A stretch of 12,544 bases of DNA. It comes from an uncultured Lachnospiraceae bacterium. Lineage in GTDB: Bacteria > Bacillota > Clostridia > Lachnospirales > Lachnospiraceae. Position 1 is the first letter of the stretch. Each line of letters begins with the position of its first letter. The notes under the pieces are model-generated. The model saw nothing but the letters and a program-made list of their open reading frames with translations, was not told the origin of the DNA and did not search any database. The DNA is taken from positions 1 through 12,544 of the forward strand of contig CAMJKC010000033.1 in NCBI GenBank assembly GCA_946406305.1, read 5' to 3'. Positions 1-7,533 of the stretch are shown piece after piece. A program made the translations under genes and the position numbers.

Positions 1-11
1 ATTACTCCTAT
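1..11 (-). promoter_or_regulatory. Shine-Dalgarno sequence of a gene starting just past the left edge
   Basis: The minus strand reads TAGGAGTAAT up to the window edge, with AGGAG at 5-9. This is a good ribosome binding site with no start codon after it inside the window, so the next gene of the pilus operon probably begins a few bases beyond position 1. The rest of the gap up to the TadE-like gene (about 12-109) is AT-rich. I see no ORF and no convincing terminator there, which fits continued co-transcription. Confidence 0.5.
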
Positions 12-109
12 CACAAAATACGCTATGAGAAGATTTCTACTTATGCTTTTTTTCTTTATATCAAAGTATAAAAATATTATATAAAACAATATAAAAACTA
101 TATTCTTCA

Positions 110-1027
110 CTATTCTTCTCCATCATTATCTATTTCATTTTCTTCTTCATTATTTACATTTCCATATTTCTTTTTGCATCTTACGCAAAGTTTTAGATTA
201 TATTTTTCTATATAATCATTACTCACTTTTGATACATAAGCTGTCATAAGCGGGCAATTATTATTCTTATGAAATAAATGACCATACATTGTATAAAAAT
301 ATATAGTATCGTCATCAACTCTTCCCTTTATACAATACCCACACTTACTATATTTTTCTCCATTCTCATTTCTTTCACTAGAAATGTGAATAAAATTTCC
401 GGATTTCAGATCTTTCTTTAAATATGTACAAGTTGGACTTATATGATAAACCCCATACACTTTATAATTTCTCGCAAGATATATTTCAAGTAATTTTTCT
501 TTTTCAGAAAACCTATCTTCGTTAGCACCTATAAAAGCCCTTCTATTTACTACAAATCTTTGATTTATATTATTTATACTTAGGACATTTAATGGGAGTT
601 TAAATGAATATAGAATATCATATTTTACTATTCCCGTTTCTTCATCATAAATATTTTCATTTAAAGAAGTTAGGTTATCAATATTATTAAATGGATTATT
701 TTTATCTATGTCGTTTTCTATTAATTTATACAAAATATATCCAGAGTTTATATAATCTTCTGCATCATCGAAGTTTTCTATGTACTCATTTATTTTTTTA
801 AATGCTTCACTATTACTTGCTAAATTTTTACCATGATACTTATACTCTTCAAAATAACAACTAAGCCTATTAAGCTTTTCCATCTCAGTTATGCTAACTA
901 CGCTTTTTTTTAATATAAATAAAGGTCCCACAACAAGTATTAAAATAAATATAGTAAGTGTAAATGAGATCGCTGCTTCCACAGTCACTGAAGCTTTGTA
1001 TTTTTTCTTTTTATTTGAGATTTCCAT
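110..1027 (-). CDS. TadE-like pseudopilin with two C-terminal Cys (CxxC) units
   Basis: Probably a minor pseudopilin of the Tad/Flp pilus, anchored in the membrane by its N-terminus. Seen: 305 aa; a basic N-terminus (KKKKYK) followed by ASVTVEAAISF and a long hydrophobic segment (about residues 12-38). That is the TadE-type signal with the conserved Glu (E17). The C-terminal third carries two similar units: C200 with C229xxC232, and C258 with C281xxC284, each begun by a YxxH/HxxxxxC stretch. They look like small metal-binding knuckles, which is unusual for a pilin-like protein. The tail is very acidic. The ATG at 1027 is preferred over a GTG six bases upstream. It overlaps the end of the DUF5702-like gene by 17 bp and lacks a strong ribosome binding site, which suggests translational coupling. 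Family assignment rests on the N-terminal motif and operon position; the Cys units are of unknown function. Confidence 0.72.
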   Translation of the reverse strand: MEISNKKKKYKASVTVEAAISFTLTIFILILVVGPLFILKKSVVSITEMEKLNRLSCYFEEYKYHGKNLASNSEAFKKINEYIENFDDAEDYINSGYILYKLIENDIDKNNPFNNIDNLTSLNENIYDEETGIVKYDILYSFKLPLNVLSINNINQRFVVNRRAFIGANEDRFSEKEKLLEIYLARNYKVYGVYHISPTCTYLKKDLKSGNFIHISSERNENGEKYSKCGYCIKGRVDDDTIYFYTMYGHLFHKNNNCPLMTAYVSKVSNDYIEKYNLKLCVRCKKKYGNVNNEEENEIDNDGEE

Positions 1028-3122
1028 AATCACTATAAGCTTCTATTCTTATTTTATAACTATCATTTAGTTCTATATCCTTCGGTCTTAAGAAAAGCAT
1101 TTCAGTAAGCATATGAGAAGATTTAAAAGTATTTACCGACATAAAAGAATAAAGCATATTATTTAAATCAAAAGTCTCTTCTACATTTTCCATATTCTTT
1201 TGTATTATAGATGCCATATTTCTATTCATTTTTCTATTATCATCTATAAGCATTAAAAGTCTTAGATAATCTTTATAATTCATATTTAAAAAAGCATCTT
1301 CACTTTCATTATCATCATCAAGCATAGAAGTGTCACCTTCTCCAAATCTAAATATATCGCTCACATTAAAATCAAATGATTCATCAGTAGGTATAAATGG
1401 CACTCTTTTATTATGAAGAAGTTTTCTTACATCTTTTATGCTCTGGCAAATTCCCCAAGAAGTTATAATAAATACAAACATAACTTCTTGTAATACTGGT
1501 GATATCGCACCAAATGTAGCTATTGATAAATTTCTTGCCCTTTCTCTTAGTTCGGTAGTTTTATATATGTGAAGTATATTCATCGCCATACGAATAGCAA
1601 TTATTTCCTTTACAACGCTATCAAGGTTTTCCACATCACTGTTCTTACCTTTTAATATTTGCTCTACCTCAAGGCGAACACTTCCACTTAATGTTTCTTC
1701 ATTTAATAAATTTTTATTATAATAATTAAAATCCTTTAACCTATACTCATTAACAAGTAATTTATTTAAAAATGATGTAGCTCCGTTTAGATTAAAATTT
1801 TTATAACTCACTTTTTCATTATTAATGCTACTATACTCTTCATTCGTTAAGACACTTTTAAGTATCATATTATTTCCGAATGAAAGTATTTTTTCCATTG
1901 CTTTTTCTTCTCTTGTTTCACCTTGTGATAAATTAAATATTATCTCTTCGTAGTACATGTCTAAAATATATGGATTTATCAATTCTTTTACATAATCTCT
2001 TATTTCTTCTCTTAAACTTTTTATTTCCTCATTCACAGCTTCCATTTCAGCTGGATCTTTTTCATCACCCTTAAGACGACTAAGTTCTTTCTTATAATCT
2101 TCAAGTATCTCAAGTTCTGTTTGATAATTATTTAAATCATATCTAAATGTATTAAATTCTTTTTTGTCTACATTTATACTTTTTTCAAGTTCTTCTATTT
2201 TTTTAAGTATTTCATCTTCGCCTTCACTAAAACTTATAAATGTTTCAAATTCCTCATCAATAAAACTTATCGTTTCTTCGTTAAAATCATATTTTCCACT
2301 ATTTAGGTCACTTTGATATTTATCAATACTTTTTTCTATCTCTTCTCTATATTGAGAAAGAGCTTCTTTATATCCATTTATTGATACATATACACTATCT
2401 ATTTTATTTTTTATTTTTTCTATACTATTTTTTACTTTGTTTACACTTGAGACAGAACCATTCGTCGTAATACCTCTAGTATCTTTTAAATATTTATTCA
2501 CTTCTTTTATATCATTTTTTAAATTATCAGCATTTTTAGCTAGTTTTTTAAGAGAAGAAGAAAAATTAAAATACCTTTCGTGAATTTCTGCATATATACT
2601 TTTTTTATTATGTGATTCTATAATTTTATTAAACACATCTTCAAAAGAACTTAAATCATTTTCATCTTTAATTTCTTTTTTATTTCCGAGATACTCTATT
2701 ACTTTGCCAATAAGAGAAATCTTCATATATTCTATTATTTCTTTTTCCATACTATTGTCCGTAAGTATAGTTTTATAATTTATATCTATTAAATCTTTGT
2801 CTATATGCGCTATTTCCCAGTTATTAATTTTTCTTTCATCCCCTAAAATATTTTCACTAAAATGAGGCATGAGAAAGTCAAAGTATTCATTTTTTAGTCC
2901 TTCTTCATCCCTCATCTCAAGAGCAAATATATGATAATACTCATATAATTTTCTATGATACATGCTAAGCATAGATTCAACACTTACCGAACTCGCCATC
3001 TGCAAATACAGTCTTTCAGCATTCATTCTCGCTAGCTCTGTAATAGAAAATATAAGAGACATCACCAGTACTATAGTGTATACAAAAAATATTGTTACAC
3101 TTCCTTTTTCTTCTTTAATCAT
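1011..3122 (-). CDS. DUF5702-like coiled-coil protein of the Tad pilus operon
   Basis: A 703-aa membrane-anchored protein found in clostridial Tad loci; its exact role is unknown. Seen: residues 6-30 (KGSVTIFF, then a hydrophobic stretch and ARMNAERL) form a pseudopilin-like N-terminal helix with a conserved Glu. The following SMYHRKLYEYYHIFAL segment resembles the pattern typical of DUF5702 proteins. Roughly residues 185-390 are highly charged and predicted to be coiled coil (many EIEK, KKEL and EEIKSL heptad-like runs). A second hydrophobic region lies near residues 540-575. The ATG at 3122 overlaps the Flp pilin stop by 8 bp (ATGATTAA), so translation is probably coupled. Membership of the pilus assembly apparatus is inferred from the operon and the pilin-like N-terminus. 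It may be a structural or surface component or a pseudopilin scaffold. Confidence 0.7.
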   Translation of the reverse strand: MIKEEKGSVTIFFVYTIVLVMSLIFSITELARMNAERLYLQMASSVSVESMLSMYHRKLYEYYHIFALEMRDEEGLKNEYFDFLMPHFSENILGDERKINNWEIAHIDKDLIDINYKTILTDNSMEKEIIEYMKISLIGKVIEYLGNKKEIKDENDLSSFEDVFNKIIESHNKKSIYAEIHERYFNFSSSLKKLAKNADNLKNDIKEVNKYLKDTRGITTNGSVSSVNKVKNSIEKIKNKIDSVYVSINGYKEALSQYREEIEKSIDKYQSDLNSGKYDFNEETISFIDEEFETFISFSEGEDEILKKIEELEKSINVDKKEFNTFRYDLNNYQTELEILEDYKKELSRLKGDEKDPAEMEAVNEEIKSLREEIRDYVKELINPYILDMYYEEIIFNLSQGETREEKAMEKILSFGNNMILKSVLTNEEYSSINNEKVSYKNFNLNGATSFLNKLLVNEYRLKDFNYYNKNLLNEETLSGSVRLEVEQILKGKNSDVENLDSVVKEIIAIRMAMNILHIYKTTELRERARNLSIATFGAISPVLQEVMFVFIITSWGICQSIKDVRKLLHNKRVPFIPTDESFDFNVSDIFRFGEGDTSMLDDDNESEDAFLNMNYKDYLRLLMLIDDNRKMNRNMASIIQKNMENVEETFDLNNMLYSFMSVNTFKSSHMLTEMLFLRPKDIELNDSYKIRIEAYSDYGNLK

Positions 3123-3324
3123 ACAGTGTACTTGCTTGTCCGTTTATCTTTTCAAATACTGTAGAAAGAAGATTTCCTATTTTATCTTTAAAAATAACTA
3201 CAAATCCAATAAGCACAACTATAATGAGTACAAGCTCTATTACTCCAGCTCCTTCTTCATCACGATGGAATTCATATAGTTTACTTTTTATTAAAGCTAC
3301 TCCTCTATCTATTACATTTAACAT
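3115..3324 (-). CDS. flp: Flp1-type type IVb prepilin
   Basis: Major pilin candidate of the Tad pilus. Seen: 69 aa, with a 25-residue leader rich in charged residues ending RDEEG, then AGVIELVLIIVVLIGFVVI. This is the class III signal: prepilin peptidase would cut after G25, leaving A26 as residue 1 and E30 as the conserved Glu5, followed by a ~20-residue hydrophobic helix and a short amphipathic tail (KDKIGNLLSTVFEKINGQA). The length is typical of Flp pilins. An excellent ribosome binding site (AAGGAGGGG) lies just before the ATG, much stronger than those of its neighbours, as expected for the abundant subunit. It starts about 20 bp after the TadC-like gene and overlaps the next gene by 8 bp. 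No prepilin peptidase gene is in the window. Confidence 0.88.
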   Translation of the reverse strand: MLNVIDRGVALIKSKLYEFHRDEEGAGVIELVLIIVVLIGFVVIFKDKIGNLLSTVFEKINGQASTLYD

Positions 3325-3344
3325 ATTCCCCTCCTTTTATCTTT

Positions 3345-4679
3345 TTATTTCATTCCCATAAATGCTGGCACCATGATTATAATCATAATGACAAAAAGCA
3401 TCAGCATTAATGGAAGTATAAGTTTTGTAGAAGCTTCTTCGCCAAGTTTTTTTGCTCTTTGTTTTCTCTCATATAAAGCATCTTGCACCTCCAAACTCAA
3501 AATATTTTTTATATCTTTATTTCCATTTTTAATATTTTGTATGATAATATTTAAAAACCTAGTGTAAGTTCTATCTTTTATACTACTTGCCATTTCTTCA
3601 TACACTTTTATTTCACCCATTCCACTATCGAGTTTCTTTTTTGCGATTAATAGTTCCTCATATGCCCTTCTTTTAAGTTTATTTTTATTTTTCGATTTAT
3701 TCTTTTCATATGTACTCGCTATTAACCTTATGCTATTTCTTATTGTGAGTCCTGAGCTTACATATATAAGTATTTTAGTTATAATTTGTGGATAATCTAT
3801 TTTAAGTTGTTCTTTTAATTTTTTATCCTCTTCCTTTTTGTCAACTTTTACTTTTATCATTAAAATAGCACATACTGTTATAAGTAAAATAGGTACGAGC
3901 AAAAAATTATAGTTCGTTTTATTTTTATATACTATTTTATTTCCCGATATTTCTCTCGGTAATGTAATAGTATCTTTATCTAAAGTATCTTTATCTATTT
4001 CTTTTATTTTATTACTTATTTCTTTTTTTAATTCTTCTATTTTCGAAGTCTCTGCTTTTATTACATTTACATCTATATAATATTCTTTTGATTTATAAGC
4101 TGTTTCTTTTTCTGATACATTTACACTAAATCTTAATATTAAATAACCTTCCACCACTTCATCACTTGATAAATCTTCATTATGAACTCTGCCTGCGCTG
4201 TCAATTATATTTTGATATTTTGTAAAATAATCGATGTTATATTCTGATGGCGAAGAAATCATTTCAGGTCTAAATTTAATAGTCATCGTTACACCATTTC
4301 CAAGACCACTCTTAAAATTTAGATTCTTTTTTATATGATAATAATCTTCATTATCACCGAGTAGATTAAGTAATGATTCTTCATACAATTTATCAAATAA
4401 TTTATCTGCCTTTTCTTCTTTATATCTTTTACTTGATACAGAAAAGTCAAACTCCATATCGTTGAACTCCCCGACAGATAAGTTCACTTTATATGGAGTC
4501 TTTTCTCTTCCATAACTGCCCCTTTCTACCTCATAAGGCCTTACAAATATACTTTCCATATTTAAAAAATAAGTAAGTATCGTTAGGGGGATAATAAGTA
4601 GGATTATAATCTTTACTGCTTTGGGTGCGGATTTCATCCTATCTAGATAATGACTTAGTTTTAATTTTACTTTTTTCAT
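3345..4679 (-). CDS. tadC: TadC-like type II secretion F (T2SSF) membrane protein with large extracytoplasmic insert
   Basis: Inner-membrane platform protein of the Tad pilus, expected to pair with TadB and transmit ATPase work to pilin assembly. Seen: 444 aa. TM1 spans about residues 22-42 and a second TM about 257-277 (NFLLVPILLITVCAILMIKV). A cytoplasmic T2SSF domain follows at about 290-415, including DYPQIITKILIYVSSGLTI, MASSIKDRTYTRFLNIIIQN and the ERKQRAKKLGEEASTKLILP stretch. A C-terminal TM lies at about 420-441. Typical TadC proteins are about 300 aa; here some 210 extra residues (about 45-255) lie between TM1 and TM2, presumably outside the cell. Its ATG directly abuts the tadB stop codon (4679/4680). 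The T2SSF call is strong; the TadC rather than TadB name comes from gene order. Confidence 0.8.
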   Translation of the reverse strand: MKKVKLKLSHYLDRMKSAPKAVKIIILLIIPLTILTYFLNMESIFVRPYEVERGSYGREKTPYKVNLSVGEFNDMEFDFSVSSKRYKEEKADKLFDKLYEESLLNLLGDNEDYYHIKKNLNFKSGLGNGVTMTIKFRPEMISSPSEYNIDYFTKYQNIIDSAGRVHNEDLSSDEVVEGYLILRFSVNVSEKETAYKSKEYYIDVNVIKAETSKIEELKKEISNKIKEIDKDTLDKDTITLPREISGNKIVYKNKTNYNFLLVPILLITVCAILMIKVKVDKKEEDKKLKEQLKIDYPQIITKILIYVSSGLTIRNSIRLIASTYEKNKSKNKNKLKRRAYEELLIAKKKLDSGMGEIKVYEEMASSIKDRTYTRFLNIIIQNIKNGNKDIKNILSLEVQDALYERKQRAKKLGEEASTKLILPLMLMLFVIMIIIMVPAFMGMK

Positions 4680-5492
4680 CTACACCTCAATATCGAGTAT
4701 CTTTTTTGAAATCATAAATGAAATATAGTAAACGACAAGAGCTAAAGTCATAACGGCCCTTCCTACAAAAGTAGTATAAAGTGGCAACAAAAAACTACTA
4801 CTTGTGAAATTCATATATAGGATTATAAAAAAAGGTAGCAAGTTCATAATGTTTTGCTCAAATTGCTTTTCAGCAGTTTTAAGCTCTATATCAAGTTCTA
4901 TTTCTATCTTATCGTTAATAATATTTATAGTATTACTTATAATTTTCGCGATATTCCCTCCATTCTTTTTTGCTATAATAAACACTTCAGAGAAATCCAT
5001 TATAGTTTCTATCTTCGTTTTATCTGCAAATTCTTTAAATACATTTTCTATAGGATTACTTAGTCTTTTTATCATAAATAATAATTCTTTCACCATCATC
5101 GAATCTTCACCGTGCACCATCTTAAGTTCCTTTACGGAGTTTATAAAACTATTTTCTATAGAATACGATGCTTCAAGATTTGTTTTTATAACTCTTAGAA
5201 AATCTTTAAACTCTATAAGCAATTTTCTTTTTCTTTCATCAACAAGTTTCTTTTTTGTAAAAAAAGGATATACAAAACATAAAGGTAAAAAAATTATAAA
5301 AATAATTTTGCTTCTATAAAATGTGAGAGCGATCAAAAATAATGCAATTACTGCTTTACTTGCTTCTCTCACAAGATCTTTTATATTTAAAAAGTATTCA
5401 TCATAATCTTTAATCAAGTTTCCTTGTGTCTTTAAGCTCGTTACATTTTTTAAGACTTCCTTCTTTATATTCGTAAAGTTTATTGATTTCAT
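4680..5492 (-). CDS. tadB: TadB-like type II secretion F (T2SSF) membrane protein
   Basis: Second inner-membrane platform protein of the Tad pilus. Seen (270 aa from the chosen start): a hydrophobic pair at about residues 47-76, a cytoplasmic T2SSF domain at about 88-215 (EFKDFLRVIKTNLEASYSIE; FIIAKKNGGNIAKII; the acidic ELDIELKTAEKQFEQNIMN run), then two C-terminal hydrophobic segments. The start is uncertain. The frame is open to about 5537, and the candidates at 5501 and 5492 all lie inside the 3' end of tadA. I chose the ATG at 5492, which has GATGGGA upstream; the overlap with tadA is then about 83 bp. The long overlap and weak ribosome binding site suggest dependence on translation of tadA. 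Because tadA is cut by the element, tadB and the genes after it may be starved of transcription or translation unless a phage transcript reads through. Confidence 0.8.
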   Translation of the reverse strand: MKSINFTNIKKEVLKNVTSLKTQGNLIKDYDEYFLNIKDLVREASKAVIALFLIALTFYRSKIIFIIFLPLCFVYPFFTKKKLVDERKRKLLIEFKDFLRVIKTNLEASYSIENSFINSVKELKMVHGEDSMMVKELLFMIKRLSNPIENVFKEFADKTKIETIMDFSEVFIIAKKNGGNIAKIISNTINIINDKIEIELDIELKTAEKQFEQNIMNLLPFFIILYMNFTSSSFLLPLYTTFVGRAVMTLALVVYYISFMISKKILDIEV

Positions 5493-5718
5493 AGTTCCCA
5501 TCTTTAAGTCCGACGATTTCAACAATTTCATACACAACCCTTTTTTTATTTTTTAGTTTCACGAGATGCACAAGTATATCTATGGCACTCACTATCTGCT
5601 GCCTAATCGCGAGAAGCGGCAAATTCTCCGCCATAAGCACCATCGTTTCAAGACGCGACAGCATATCAAAACTACTATTAGCATGCCCCGTCGAAAGACT
5701 TCCATCGTGTCCAGTGTT
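5410..5718 (-). pseudogene. tadA: 3' fragment of Tad secretion ATPase gene (cpaF/tadA), split by the prophage
   Basis: The last ~102 codons of the Tad pilus motor ATPase (CpaF/TadA family, normally about 400-450 aa). Seen: NTGHDGSLSTGHANSSFDML, SRLETMVLMA and AIRQQIVSAIDILVHL, then an ISR-like end (LYEYKEGSLKKCNEL) closing with TAA at 5410. NTGHDGS...TGHANS is the conserved His box that follows Walker B in this family. The match is uninterrupted from N (5716-5718) to the stop, but the residues before it (GIKVDVAR) are unlike CpaF, which normally has a Leu/Met-rich ALDMLQAM-like segment there. Walker A, the Asp box and Walker B are all missing. The expected 5' part lies beyond the other end of the element. 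The frame stays open upstream to an ATG at 5925, giving a chimeric 171-codon ORF, but that ATG has no ribosome binding site. I read this as an interrupted gene that would be restored on excision, not as decay. Confidence 0.88.
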
Positions 5719-5740
5719 TCTCGCAACATCTACCTTGATA
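5700..5740. other. Predicted attachment site junction (attL-type) inside cpaF/tadA
   Basis: The boundary between host and element. To the left, codons match the CpaF His box; to the right, the match stops at once, at codon 5719-5721 (AGA, Arg, where CpaF proteins carry a hydrophobic residue). The crossover must lie at or slightly left of 5719, within any stretch shared by attP and attB. The serine recombinase genes begin about 240 bp away, which is the usual arrangement for an element end carrying its own integrase. The exact core dinucleotide cannot be read from one junction. Confidence 0.7.
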
Positions 5741-5748
5741 CCATTTTT

Positions 5749-5902
5749 GAAACGGTTTTGAAACGATTTTGAAACGATTTTGAAACGAATTTGAAACGAT
5801 TTTGAAACGATTTTGAAACGATTTTGAAACGGTTTTGAAACGAAAATGAAACGAAAATGAAACGGTTTTGAAACGGAAATGAAACGGAATTGAAACGAAA
5901 AT
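5749..5902. repeat. Array of 14 GAAACG units with exact 11-bp period
   Basis: GAAACG occurs at 5749, 5760, 5771, 5782, 5793, 5804, 5815, 5826, 5837, 5848, 5859, 5870, 5881 and 5892: fourteen perfect copies, every one exactly 11 bp from the next. Each is followed by a five-base spacer of the types RTTTT, AATTT, RAAAT or GAATT, so the hexamer (with a preceding T, TGAAACG) is invariant while the spacer varies within AT-rich limits. The array sits between attL and the stop of the 523-aa recombinase, hence inside the element. One unit per roughly one helical turn would place all copies on nearly the same DNA face. A phased protein-binding array or curved DNA is an inference. On the minus strand the array has no stop codons in any frame, which explains the incidental chimeric ORF running through it. 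Confidence 0.95.
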
Positions 5903-5961
5903 CGCAGTTTTGTGAAATTGGCCATTTTTAACGACTTAGTAAACTACACATCTAAGGTGGC

Positions 5962-7533
5962 TTATAATGTCTTTTCTTCATACTTGCCATCCTTCCAAAC
6001 GAGCACCAACTTGCCTTTGTGTACTTCTATCCTGTCAACCAGAATCACAAGTAGCTCTTGATTAAACTCTTTTAACTTGCCACTTATACCACATACATCT
6101 CTTGCAAAGTTATCAAGAGTTTTTAATTTGTCTTTCTTCTCAGCAATTCGCTCATTTACTTTATTTAATTTATGAGTTAATACTTCGTGTTCTTTTGCCA
6201 ATTTCTCGTGCTGCTCTAAAGTATCAATTTTGCCAGTGTTGAACATTTCAATTACTTCATCATCCTGTGTAACAATCTTTAGTATCTCATTTTGTATTTT
6301 CTCTATTTCATTGTTTTCTTTTGTTAGATCACCGAGTGCTTCTTTCATTAGTTCGATATCCTTAAGGCACTCTTTTTTGTTTAGTTTATTGAAACACTCT
6401 ATAAAGAAATCCTTAACTTCTTCTTCTGTAACTGTTCCACTATTACAATCATTCTTATATTTGGCATTACACCTTAACACATATCTTCTATATTTATCGT
6501 TGCTATGCCATAACTTCCTACCGAACACTGACCCGCACTCACCACAAACCACTTTGTTTAAGAACAGGTTATTACCACTCTTGCCACATCTCTTTGGAAT
6601 GTCTACCTGTATGGCATCAAATGTTTTCTTGTCAATTATGGCTTCGTGGTCATCACTTACATAATATTGTGGTATCTCACCTTTATTGTATTTTCTCTTT
6701 TTAGTTAAGAAATCAGCTGTGTATTGTTTTTGTAAAAGTGCATCACCCTTAAACTTCTCATTTGTTAATATCGACTTAATAGTGGTTACACTCCATTTTT
6801 TAGAACCACCAGGAGATGGTATGCCATTTCTTTCAAGTTCTTTTTTAATGCTATATATCGAGTTCCCTACAATAAACATCCTATAAATGAGCTTTACCAC
6901 TTCAGCTTGTTTCTTGTTAATTACAAGTTTACCATCTACCATATCGTATCCAAGAAAGTTCTTAGTTGCCATTTTCACTTTACCATCTGCAAACTGCTTA
7001 CGAATGCCCCATGTAGTATTAAGTGATATGCTCCTTGATTCTTCTTGCGAGATTGATGACATTATGCTTAGTAATAACTCACCCTTGCCATCAAGTGTTC
7101 CTATATTTTCTTTCTCAAAGAATACTTCTATATTCTTCTCTTTTAGTTTTCTTATTGTCGTTAAACTATCAACAGTGTTTCTTGCAAATCTACTGATGGA
7201 CTTTGTAATTATAAGGTCTATCTTACCAGCAAGTGCATCGTTTATCATTCGATTAAATCCATCTCTTTTCTTTATCGATGTGCCAGACAAGCCTTCATCT
7301 GCATAAATACCACAAAACTCCCACTCTTTATTTCGCTTTATATAGTTTTCATAGTAGTCAACCTGTGCCTCATAAGATGTGGCTTGCTCTTCCATATCGG
7401 TTGAAACTCTCGCATATGCTGCCACCTTTTTCTTTGCTAAAGACTTAATGGGCGTAAGTTTAAGGTTGTCGACTGTCCTTGGAATTATAGTGACATTCTT
7501 TGCCGTAACCTTAGGTGCTATTAGTGCTTCCAT
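5962..7533 (-). CDS. Large serine recombinase (site-specific integrase), 523 aa
   Basis: Catalyses integration or excision through a 5'-phosphoserine intermediate. Seen: an N-terminal resolvase catalytic domain at about residues 36-185, with nucleophile S44 in AAYARVSTD, the DEGLSGTSIKKRDGFNRM segment and TKSISRFARNTVD (about 110-122). A recombinase domain follows (about 200-320; KNFLGYDMVDGKLVINKKQA, NGIPSPGGSKKWS), then a zinc ribbon (CGECGS, with further Cys in LRCNAKYKNDC). A long coiled coil (about 385-480) comes next, then a conserved-type end (LVDRIEVHKGKLVLVWKDG). The length and coiled coil fit a full phage integrase. The ATG at 7533 has an AGGAGG about 13 bp upstream and overlaps the 405-aa recombinase by 13 bp, so the two are co-expressed. 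It is nearest to attL and is the best candidate for the main integrase. A 35-residue N-terminal extension precedes the catalytic domain. Confidence 0.93.
   Translation of the reverse strand: MEALIAPKVTAKNVTIIPRTVDNLKLTPIKSLAKKKVAAYARVSTDMEEQATSYEAQVDYYENYIKRNKEWEFCGIYADEGLSGTSIKKRDGFNRMINDALAGKIDLIITKSISRFARNTVDSLTTIRKLKEKNIEVFFEKENIGTLDGKGELLLSIMSSISQEESRSISLNTTWGIRKQFADGKVKMATKNFLGYDMVDGKLVINKKQAEVVKLIYRMFIVGNSIYSIKKELERNGIPSPGGSKKWSVTTIKSILTNEKFKGDALLQKQYTADFLTKKRKYNKGEIPQYYVSDDHEAIIDKKTFDAIQVDIPKRCGKSGNNLFLNKVVCGECGSVFGRKLWHSNDKYRRYVLRCNAKYKNDCNSGTVTEEEVKDFFIECFNKLNKKECLKDIELMKEALGDLTKENNEIEKIQNEILKIVTQDDEVIEMFNTGKIDTLEQHEKLAKEHEVLTHKLNKVNERIAEKKDKLKTLDNFARDVCGISGKLKEFNQELLVILVDRIEVHKGKLVLVWKDGKYEEKTL

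Noticed and set aside
12..109. A new gene or terminator between the TadE-like gene and the left edge
   Set aside because: Minus-strand frames have early stops or no proper start, and there is no GC-rich stem. Only the edge ribosome binding site is supported.
5749..5902. The GAAACG array as a CRISPR or a replication iteron cluster
   Set aside because: The repeat and spacer are far too short for CRISPR and there are no cas genes. Iterons are usually longer (about 17-22 bp) and accompany a replication gene, none of which is visible.
5719..5925. A 171-codon frame from ATG 5925 through the repeat array into the ATPase fragment as a real phage-supplied replacement N-terminus of TadA
   Set aside because: The ATG has no ribosome binding site, the 11-bp unit contains no stop codon in any minus-strand frame (so openness is automatic), and the added part lacks Walker motifs. 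Kept only as a note.
5926..5961. A terminator just after the 523-aa recombinase
   Set aside because: Only a 5-bp CTTAG/CTAAG pair with a long loop and no following T-run is present.
6230..7306. Long plus-strand frames opposite the recombinases, the Tad genes and the small phage genes
   Set aside because: They are antisense to well-supported genes, have low-complexity Ser/Leu/Phe-rich translations and lack ribosome binding sites.
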